Shown: positions 1 through 9,659 of the stretch, in pieces
Numbering within the stretch: the stretch's first letter is position 1
Layout of the letters: each line of letters starts with the position of its first letter
NCBI GenBank assembly: GCA_028869325.1
Contig: JAGWST010000066.1
Span: 1 to 9,659 of the forward strand
DNA length: 9,659 bases
Source of the DNA: a bacterium
GTDB lineage: Bacteria > Vulcanimicrobiota > Vulcanimicrobiia > Vulcanimicrobiales > SCRA01
Reading direction: 5' to 3'
Made by a program: the position numbers and the translations under genes
The notes under the pieces: generated by a model
What the model saw: the letters and a program-made list of their open reading frames with translations, nothing else
What the model was told of the DNA's origin: nothing
The model's database searches: none

Positions 1-28
1 CGAAGCCCGTGCGATGCGCTCGCTTCAC
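1..28 (-). CDS. Probable start of a fifth operon gene (first nine codons only)
   Basis: A GTG at 28-26 overlaps the TGA of glgX (27-25) as GTGA, the same kind of junction as elsewhere in this operon. It reads V(M)-K-R-A-H-R-T-G-F before the window ends. AG-rich sequence precedes it: GAGG at 34-37, 5 nt from the GTG, and GAGGG at 39-43. Nine residues cannot be assigned to a family. In many genomes malto-oligosyltrehalose trehalohydrolase (treZ) and synthase (treY) follow glgX/treX, and a short basic N-terminus ending in G-F would be compatible with TreZ, but that is inference from gene order only. It could also be a chance GTG. Confidence 0.35.
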
Positions 29-2174
29 CGGCGCCTCGCCCTCGGCGGCTCCGGCATCCGCTGCGCGACGAAGAGCGAGGCCGAGCGCGAAGGGACGGCG
101 CAGGTCCCGCCGGCCGCAATCGAATCCTCGAAGGGGCCGATGCGCTCGCGCGAGGTATCGACGAGCAGACGCCAACGCCCGGCGGGTCTGAGCGGCAGCT
201 TGATCTCGATGTCGTGGGGCGCGGCGTTGAGCCAGAGCAAGAAGGTGTCGTCGACCTCCGGATAACCGCGCAACCCGATGAAGCGATCGCCGGGATCGCC
301 TCCGAGCATCAGCCCGATCGCGTGGCTCTCCGCGCGCTCCCAATCGGCCTGCACCATCTCGCCGCCGTCTGCGCGCAGCCAGGCGATGTCCTTCAGCGGA
401 GATCGTTCGCTCGGGCCTCCGTGAAAGAAACGCGGCCGCCGGAAGACGGGATGCTGCCGCCGCATGCGCGTCAAGGTGCTCACGAACGCCAGCATCCCCG
501 CGTCGTCTCTCTCCCAATCCAGCCAGGTCATCTCGTTGTCTTGGCAGTAGGTGTTGTTGTTGCCGCTCTTGGTCTGGCTCAGCTCGTCGCCGGCGCGCAG
601 CATCGGAACGCCCTGCGAGAGGAGCAGCGTGAGCAGCAGGTTGCGCTGCTGCTTGCGGCGCAGCGCCAGGATCTGCGCGTCGTCCGTCTCGCCTTCGACG
701 CCGCAGTTCCAACTAAAGTTGGCTGCGCTGCCGTCGGCGTTCTCCTGGAGATTCGCCTCGTTGTGCTTCGCGTCGTAGCTGACCAGGTCGTGCAGCGTGA
801 AGCCGTCGTGGGCGGTCACGAAGTTGACGCTCGCACGCGGACGCCGGCCTTCGCGATCGAAGAGGTCGCTGGAGCCGGTCAAGCGCGAGGCCAGCTCCGG
901 CACCATCCCGTCGTGGCTCAGCCAGAAGCGGCGCACGCCGTCGCGGTAGCGATCGTTCCACTCCGACCAGCCCGGTGGAAAGGCACCCAGGCGATAGCCT
1001 TCGTGGCCGAGATCCCACGGCTCGGCGATGAGCTTGAGGCGTGAGAGCGTGGGGTCCTGACGCACGGCGTCGAGAAACGCCGCCGAGCGGTCGAAGGCGC
1101 CGCGCTCGCGGCAGAGCGCCGCCGCCAGATCGAAGCGAAAGCCGTCGACGCGCATCTCCTGCGCCCAGTAACGCAGCGAGTCCATCACCATCTGCAGCAC
1201 GCGCGGGTGCTCGAGGTTGAGTGTGTTTCCGCAACCCGTGTCGTCCACGTAGTGGCGCGGATCGTGCGCCGCCAGCCGGTAGTACGAGGCGTTGTCGATG
1301 CCGCGAAACGAGAGGGTCGGACCCAGATGGTTGCCCTCGGCGGTATGATTATAGACCACGTCGAGGATGATCTCGATGCCGGCGTCGTGCAGCGTGCGAA
1401 CCATCGTCTTGAACTCACCGAGCCCGCCCCCGCTCAGGTAGCGCGGATCGGGGGCGAAGAAGCCGATGGAGTTGTAGCCCCAGAAGTTGCGCAGGCCGCG
1501 CTCAACCAAGGGGCGGTCGTCGACGAAGGCGTGTACCGGCAGCAGCTCGACGGCGGTGATGCCCAGCCCCAGCAGATGCTCGACGACGGCCGGGGCCGCC
1601 AGCCCGGCAAAGGTACCGCGCAGCGCCGGGGGGACGCCGGGATGGCGCATCGTCAGCCCTCGCACGTGCGCCTCATAGATGATCGACTCGTGGCGGTGCG
1701 TCCCCGGGGCCGCCTCAGGGCCCCAGGTGAAGGCCGTGTCGACGACGATGCCCTTGGGGATGCCGGAGGCGTTGTCGCGACGGTCCATCGTGAGGTCGCC
1801 GCGCGGCCCACCCGGGCGATAACCGAAGTGGGCGTCGGTCCAGCGCAGCGTCCCCGAGAGCGCCTTGGCATAGGGATCGATCAACAGCTTGTGCGGATTG
1901 AAACGGTGGCCGCGCTGCGGCTCGTACGGTCCGTAGACGCGGTAGCCGTAGAGCGTCCCCGGGCGGGCCTCCGGCAAGTATGCATGCCAGATCTCGTCTG
2001 TGTACTCGGGCATCGCCACACGGCTCAGCTCGCGCCGGCCGCGCGCGTCGAAGATGCACAGCTCGACCCGTTCGGCATGCGCCGAGAAGAGCGCGAAGTT
2101 CACCCCGTTTCCGTCCCAGGTCGCCCCGAGCGGATAGGGCTTACCCGGCCAGACCGGCTGCGCGGCCCCAGCCA

Positions 2175-2175
<1 letters not shown>
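25..2175 (-). CDS. glgX: Glycogen debranching enzyme GlgX/TreX (GH13, isoamylase type)
   Basis: This 716-residue cytoplasmic enzyme hydrolyses alpha-1,6 branch links in glycogen or limit dextrins, releasing linear malto-oligosaccharides. The N-terminus (about 12-110) is a CBM48-type beta-sandwich starting P-L-G-A-T-W-D-G-N-G-V-N-F. The GH13 TIM barrel spans about 160-580. All catalytic regions are present: region I DVVYNHT at 272-278, nucleophile Asp349 in DGFRFDLA, acid/base Glu385 in AEPWD, and His456-Asp457 in TAHDGFTLHD. A C-terminal beta domain follows to about 705. The length matches TreX-type enzymes (about 700-720) and is longer than E. coli GlgX (657). The ATG at 2175 shares its A with the TGA of treS (TGATG) and has a good ribosome site, GAGGTGG at 2183-2189, 7 nt away. 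The open frame continues upstream for about 250 codons, but that part has no family similarity and overlaps treS. Family assignment is firm; the GlgX versus TreX role is not resolved. Confidence 0.95.
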
Positions 2176-5479
<3,304 letters not shown>

Positions 5480-5483
<4 letters not shown>

Positions 5484-7288
5484 GTGAGCGGCGCCCGCCC
5501 GCCGCGATGCTGCGCCGGACCGGCCGCCGCGTACAGGTTGTGCGCCGTATTGACCAGGCCGACGTGCGAGAACGCTTGCGGAAAGTTGCCCGTGAAGCGC
5601 CGCCTGCGCGGGTCGAACTCCTCGGGCAGCAGTCCGACGTCGTTGCAGAGGCCGATCAGGCGGTCGAAGAGCTTGCGCGCATCCGCGTGGCGCCCGATCA
5701 GCGCCAGGTCATCGGCCAGCCAGAAGGTGCAGGCGAGAAAGGCGCCCTCGCCTCCCGCAAGACCGTCGGCGCCGATTCCGCCCTGGGTGTCGTAGCGCAT
5801 CACGAAACCGTCGCGCATCAGCTCGCGCTCGATCGCCTCGACCGTTCCGATCACGCGGCGGTCGTCGGGGGGGAGGAAGCCCACCAGCGGGATCATCAGG
5901 AGGCTGGCGTCGAGTGCCTGCGAGCCGTAGCTCTGGACGAACGTGTTGCGCCTTCGATCGTAGCCGCGGCGGCATACCTGGTCGTGTATCTCGCGCCGCA
6001 GGCGCCTCCAGCGGGCCAGCGGGCCACGGAAGCCGTGCTCCTCGATGGCCTTCACGGCACGATCGATAGCGACCCAGGCCATGATCTTCGAGTGCGTGAA
6101 GTGCCGCGCCCCGCCGCGCACCTCCCAGATTCCCTCGTCGGGCTCATGCCACGCATCCTCGACGAATTCGACGACTTGGCGCAGAAAGCTCCAGGATTGC
6201 TCCTGATCGCCGATGCCGCTGCGTCGCGAGAAGTGGATCGCGTCGACCACCTCACCGTAGACGTCGAGCTGGAACTGCGCGGAGGCCGCGTTGCCTATCC
6301 GCACGGGCCGCGATCGCTCATATCCCGGCAACCAATCGACCTCGTACTCCTCTAGCCGGCGCTCGCCCCCTACGCCGTACATGATTTGCAGATCGGCGGG
6401 ATCGCCGGCAACCGCACGCATCAGCCAGTCTCGCCACTGGCGCGCGGCGTCGGTAAAGCCGCCGTTCTGCAGCGCGTAGAGCGTGAACGTCGCGTCGCGC
6501 AGCCAGCAGAAGCGGTAGTCCCAATTGCGCTGGCCGCCGATGCGCTCCGGCAGCGACGTCGTCGGCGCCGCGACGATCCCGCCCGTGGCGCCGTAGGTCA
6601 ACGCCTTCAGCGTGATGAGCGAGCGCCGCACGATCTCGCGATGCGGCCCATCGTAGGTGCAGCGCGCGCTCCAGCCGCGCCACCACGCGTCCGTCTCTCT
6701 GATCGCGCGGCGCGTATCGCGCTTGCGCGGCGGAGCCTCGTGCGAGGGAAAGTAGCGCAGGTCGAAGGCCGCGCGGTCACCCGCCGAGAGGCGGAACTCG
6801 GCTACCGTCGTCAGCCCCTTGCCGCGTACCTCGACATCGGAGCGCAGGGCCAGGCCGTCGGGACCCGCGATCGCCGTCAAAGAATCCCCGTCGCGCCGCA
6901 CCCACGGCACCACCGATCCGTAGTCGAAGCGCACGATCATCTGCATCGTCATCTCGACGCGGCCGCTGACGCCCTCCACCAGGCGCACCAGACCCGGCCA
7001 ATCGTCGCCCAGCGGCATGCAGTCCGTGAGGCGCACGACGCCGCTCGCGGTCTCGAAGGTGGTCTCGAGCACCAGGCTGCCGTCACGATAACGGCGGCGC
7101 ACGCGAGTGGCACGCCCCTTCGGCGCGATCCGCCAGCGGCCGTGCTTGCCTCCGCCCAACAGCGCGGCGAAACAGGCCGCCGAATCGAAGCGCGGAAGAC
7201 AGAGCCAGTCGACGGAGCCGTCCGTCCCGATCAGCGCGGCCGTGCGCATGTCGCCGACCATCGCGTAGCGCTCGATGCGTTGTGCCAT
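5480..7288 (-). CDS. GH15 glycoside hydrolase (glucoamylase/trehalase type)
   Basis: This 602-residue enzyme belongs to glycoside hydrolase family 15, inverting exo-acting alpha-glucosidases that include bacterial glucoamylases, glucodextranases and mycobacterial-type trehalases. The N-terminal beta-sandwich (about 1-210) opens with the characteristic DMRTAALIGTDGSVDWLCLPRFDS-like segment (13-36). The (alpha/alpha)6 barrel follows from about 215 and includes NWDYRFCWLRDA (255-266). The probable general acid is Glu389 in GIWEVRGG, and the general base Glu556 or Glu557 in GLLPEEFDP. No signal peptide is seen, so it probably acts in the cytoplasm. The ATG at 7288 shares its A with the preceding gene's TGA (TGATG), and GGGGAGGGT at 7301-7309 is a plausible, slightly distant ribosome site. 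The frame extends upstream to 7453, but that part has no family similarity. Substrate is not resolved by sequence: release of glucose from GlgX products or cleavage of trehalose made by TreS would both suit the operon. Confidence 0.92.
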
Positions 7289-8541
7289 CAGCTCGCGAGC
7301 ACCCTCCCCTCGAGCGGGCGCAACGCGAGATCGCGAACGTGAAAAGGGGGCTGCGTTACGTCGAGTCTCGCGCTCGATGCGGCATCCGGATTGAAGACGC
7401 CGAGCACCGGCGCCGATCCGTCGATGCGCTGGCGCCGCAACGCCAGCGGCCACGCCCCGGCCGCCGTCACCAGGTGCTGCGGACCCTCCTCACAGAGCGC
7501 CGCAGTCCTCGCCTTCATTGCGTTCACCTCCGCGATGAACTCTTCGAGATCGAAGCGCGGCTCCTCCCAATCCTCCGGCCGCGTCCGCACCACGTCCAGG
7601 CGGCGGCGAAAGCCGAACTCGAAACCGATGGGCATCGCGACCCCGCTAGAGAAAAAGGCGGCGAAGAGATAGCGAAAGCGGTAGGCCGCCTCGATCTGCG
7701 CGGGATCGCTCAACGACTGGGCCTCCAGCGAGACGATCAAGCGCTCCGTGTCGTGGCTCTCGGGAAAGGCGATCGAGGGCGCGATCGTGCGGAACGCCTC
7801 GTACTGCTCCAGCAGCCACGCCGCGCGGAAGTCCCACCACTTCGCGCTGTTGAAGAGAAAGTCAAAGCCCGCTGCCGCGAGCTGGCGTACCTCCTCCGGC
7901 TTGCAGCCGAGGGTCTCGGCGACGAAGACGGCATCGGCTCGCGCGCCGCGCACGCCGGCGACGATCTCGCTCCACACGGTCCCCGGAACTTTGTACGCGG
8001 CGTCGCAGCGAAAGCCGCGGAAGCCCAGTCTGGCGTAGTGGGTGGCGACGTCGCGAAAGTATGAGACGATCTCCGCTCGTTCCGGGCGCTCGGCGTAATC
8101 AAGCTCGGCCAAGTCCCCCCAGACGGTGACATCGGTCGGGTCGTCGGGATGGACGGCAGCCGGCGAGTGCAGCCCTCCGTCCGAATCGTGGAGAAACCAC
8201 GCCGGGTGCCGCTGCGCGAGCAGGGAGTCCTTCGCGGTGTGATTGACCACCAGGTCCATCATGACGTCCAGCCCGCGATCGCGCGCCGCGCGCACGAAGT
8301 CGCGCAGGATCTCATCGTCGGGGGCGGTGGCCTGCCCGCGAAAGAACGGGTGCAGGCGATAGTAGTCCTTGACGGCGTAGAGGCTTCCCGAGAAGCCCAC
8401 CTCGTGGAACGGATTCAGATAGACCCAGTCGAAGCCCATCCGCGCGATCCGCTCGAGATGGCGCTTCCAGGACGAGACGGGGCCGACCAGCAATGGAAAC
8501 AGGTTATAGAGACGAGGACCCATCCCAGAAGGCATTCCCAT
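7288..8541 (-). CDS. Compact GH13 alpha-amylase-family enzyme, activity unassigned
   Basis: First gene of the operon. Numbering here counts from an upstream TTG at 8571 (427 residues); from the ATG at 8541 it has 417. The GH13 barrel is complete: RLYNLFPLLVG (20-30) at the first strand, MGFDWVYLNPFHEVG (45-59), region I DLVVNHT (106-112), nucleophile Asp190 in GFRGFRCDAAY, acid/base Glu219 in FVAETLG and His273-Asp274 in PESHDTERL. A short C-terminal beta domain follows (about 350-427). The fold opening and loops recall GlgE, but the large GlgE N-terminal domain is absent and region IV is the amylase-like S-H-D, so I do not call it GlgE. It may hydrolyse or transfer maltosyl or malto-oligosyl units. 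There is no signal peptide, so the likely location is the cytoplasm. The start is uncertain: TTG at 8571 has no ribosome site, and ATGs lie at 8541, 8535 and 8523. Family similarity begins at G-P-R-L-Y-N, right after 8523. Confidence 0.85.
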   Translation of the reverse strand: MGMPSGMGPRLYNLFPLLVGPVSSWKRHLERIARMGFDWVYLNPFHEVGFSGSLYAVKDYYRLHPFFRGQATAPDDEILRDFVRAARDRGLDVMMDLVVNHTAKDSLLAQRHPAWFLHDSDGGLHSPAAVHPDDPTDVTVWGDLAELDYAERPERAEIVSYFRDVATHYARLGFRGFRCDAAYKVPGTVWSEIVAGVRGARADAVFVAETLGCKPEEVRQLAAAGFDFLFNSAKWWDFRAAWLLEQYEAFRTIAPSIAFPESHDTERLIVSLEAQSLSDPAQIEAAYRFRYLFAAFFSSGVAMPIGFEFGFRRRLDVVRTRPEDWEEPRFDLEEFIAEVNAMKARTAALCEEGPQHLVTAAGAWPLALRRQRIDGSAPVLGVFNPDAASSARLDVTQPPFHVRDLALRPLEGRVLAS

Positions 8542-8606
8542 ACCGCGTGGCCGTATAACGTCGACAGTCAATCGTGCCGCACGCCGGCAAGAAGAAGGAG
8601 CATGCG
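8542..8606. promoter_or_regulatory. Divergent intergenic region with weak back-to-back -10-like elements
   Basis: This 65-bp gap must carry the start signals for both the operon and the flavoenzyme gene unless they lie inside the genes. The only AT-rich spot is around 8552-8559. On the plus strand it gives TATAAC (8554-8559), placing a transcription start near 8566 and a leader of about 40 nt before the flavoenzyme ATG. On the minus strand it gives TATACG (8557-8552), which would leave only a few nucleotides before the ATG at 8541. No good -35 box stands 16-18 nt from either; TTGACT on the minus strand (8571-8566) is only 8 nt from the -10-like hexamer. The promoter call is weak. Confidence 0.3.
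8592..8600 (+). promoter_or_regulatory. Ribosome binding site of the flavoenzyme gene
   Basis: AAGAAGGAG ends 6 nt before the ATG at 8607. It decides that start over an in-frame GTG at 8574 and an out-of-frame ATG at 8602, neither of which has such a site. Confidence 0.75.
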
Positions 8607-9659
8607 ATGCCGCAGCAGTTCGACTACGTGATCGTCGGCGGCGGAGCGACTGCCGCCACGGCCGTCGAGGGCATTCGGAGCCGCGACGAGCGCGGGACGA
8701 TCGCCATCTTCACGCGTGAGTGGGCACCGCCCTACCAGCGCCCGCCGCTCTCTAAGGAGTTCCTGCAGGGGCGCGCCGGAATCGAGAGCGTGCTGATGCA
8801 GCCCGGGAGCTGGTACCTCGAGCGTCACGTCGCCATCTTCGTCGGAGTCGAGGTCAGCGCCGTCCAGGGCCAGGAGCACGCGCTGCTCTGCGGTGAGCAG
8901 CGCTTCGGGTTCCGCAAGCTGCTCTTGGCGACCGGCGCCGTGCCGCGCCGTCTCACGCTGCCGGGCGCCGATCTCGAAGGGGTCTTCACGCTGCGCAGCT
9001 ACCTCGACGGCGAACGTCTGCGTGCGGTGCGCGCGGCCGCCGAGCACATCGTCGTGGTCGGCAGCGGATTCATCGGCATGGAGGTAGCCGCCTCGCTGCG
9101 ATCCGGCGGGGCCGCCGTCAGCGTGGTGACCAACGACGCCGCGCTCTACGGCCGCTTTGGTGCGCCCGTCTCGGAGTATGCGAAGCAGCTCTTCGATCGC
9201 CACGGCGTTCGCACGCATTTTTCCACCACGCTGCGCTCCATCGACGGCGAGGGGCGCGTCGCCGGCGTCACGCTGGCAGATGGATCGCGGATCGAAGCCG
9301 ACGCGGTGGTCGTCGGCATCGGGGTCAGCCCGGAGACCGCTCTGGCCTCCGGCGCCGGACTGCGGGTCGATGACGGCATCGTCGTCAACGATCGCCTGCG
9401 CAGCTCCGCCGCCGATATCTACGCCGCCGGCGACGTGGCGCGCTTTCCATCGTATCGCGGCGCGCTCGCGCGGGTGGAGCACTTCGATCACGCCTATGCC
9501 TCCGGTGCCGCCGCCGGCGCCAACATGGCCGGAGCCGACGAAGCCTACCGCTACGTCCCGTTCTTCTGGAGCGACGTCTTCGAGCTGGGCTTCGAGTTCG
9601 TCGGCGACGTCGCCCGCGAGGCGCGTCTGGCGGCGGGCTCCGTCGAGAGCGGCTCCTTC
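8607..9659 (+). CDS. FAD-dependent NAD(P) oxidoreductase, AIF/BphA4 ferredoxin-reductase type (3' end cut)
   Basis: The first 351 codons are present and the frame is open to the window edge; the family usually has about 390-410 residues. It is a two-dinucleotide-fold flavoprotein that passes electrons between NAD(P)H, FAD and a partner such as a ferredoxin or quinone. The FAD site shows DYVIVGGGATAA (6-17), the conserved RPPLSK (45-50), LLLATGAVPRR (105-115) and the third FAD motif IYAAGDVARF (271-280). The NAD(P) site is VVGSGFIGMEVA (150-161). The C-terminal interface domain starts with RVEHFDHAYASG and has YVPFFWSDVFELGFEFVGD (316-334), including the aromatic Trp321 expected near the flavin. 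At the end of the second strand of the NAD fold the usual acidic residue is replaced (VSVVTND, 171-177), so coenzyme preference is unclear. It is divergent from the operon and no partner redox gene is visible. Confidence 0.9.
   Translation, partial: MPQQFDYVIVGGGATAATAVEGIRSRDERGTIAIFTREWAPPYQRPPLSKEFLQGRAGIESVLMQPGSWYLERHVAIFVGVEVSAVQGQEHALLCGEQRFGFRKLLLATGAVPRRLTLPGADLEGVFTLRSYLDGERLRAVRAAAEHIVVVGSGFIGMEVAASLRSGGAAVSVVTNDAALYGRFGAPVSEYAKQLFDRHGVRTHFSTTLRSIDGEGRVAGVTLADGSRIEADAVVVGIGVSPETALASGAGLRVDDGIVVNDRLRSSAADIYAAGDVARFPSYRGALARVEHFDHAYASGAAAGANMAGADEAYRYVPFFWSDVFELGFEFVGDVAREARLAAGSVESGSF

Noticed and set aside
7291..7300. Perfect 10-bp palindrome GCTCGCGAGC just before the GH15 start
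   Set aside because: It has no loop and no T-run, and such palindromes are common by chance in GC-rich DNA. It is not a terminator or a convincing operator.
7289..7453. Upstream extension of the GH15 frame
   Set aside because: It is Arg-rich without family similarity and overlaps the end of the GH13 gene; the ATG at 7288 gives the conserved GH15 N-terminus and the TGATG coupling.
7288..8541. Calling the first operon gene glgE
   Set aside because: It lacks the large N-terminal domain and has an amylase-like S-H-D region IV, so the similarity supports only the GH13 family.
8568..9491. 307-codon minus-strand frame opposite the flavoenzyme gene
   Set aside because: The plus-strand frame has all FAD and NAD motifs and a good ribosome site; the antisense product is a shadow.

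Overview
This GC-rich bacterial window holds an alpha-glucan/trehalose metabolism operon on the minus strand and the first part of a divergent flavoenzyme gene on the plus strand. No rRNA, tRNA, CRISPR array, insertion sequence or long repeat was seen. The genes are packed end to end, and the longest stretch without a gene is the divergent gap of about 65 bp or less. The sequence does not fix the lineage. The GC bias, the fused TreS-maltokinase and the GH15/GlgX partners suit many free-living high-GC phyla.

Transcription of the operon runs from about 8541 down to 1. In order it encodes a compact GH13 alpha-amylase-family enzyme (stop at 7288), a GH15 glucoamylase/trehalase-type hydrolase (5480-7288), a trehalose synthase fused to a maltokinase-like domain (2175-5483) and a GlgX/TreX glycogen debranching enzyme (25-2175). 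Each junction overlaps by 1 or 4 nt (TGATG, ATGA, TGATG). A GTG overlapping the glgX stop (GTGA) probably starts a fifth gene that leaves the window after nine codons. This is the layout of a translationally coupled operon.

The enzymes fit a route joining storage glucan, maltose and trehalose. GlgX removes alpha-1,6 branches, the GH13 enzyme may shorten or rearrange linear chains, TreS interconverts maltose and trehalose, and the GH15 enzyme may release glucose.

The most notable observation is in the C-terminal maltokinase half of the fusion. It keeps the family fold signatures but has lost the catalytic-loop residues: the expected H-G-D-x-H-L-G-Q reads H-G-A-L-D-L-G-R, and the presumed N-lobe lysine is arginine. 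It looks like a pseudokinase domain kept in frame on an intact TreS. No glgE or glgB is visible beside it, so the locus may not feed the usual maltose-1-phosphate (GlgE) pathway.

On the plus strand from 8607 lies an AIF/BphA4-type FAD/NAD(P) oxidoreductase, cut by the window end. It is divergently arranged and has no obvious metabolic link to the operon.
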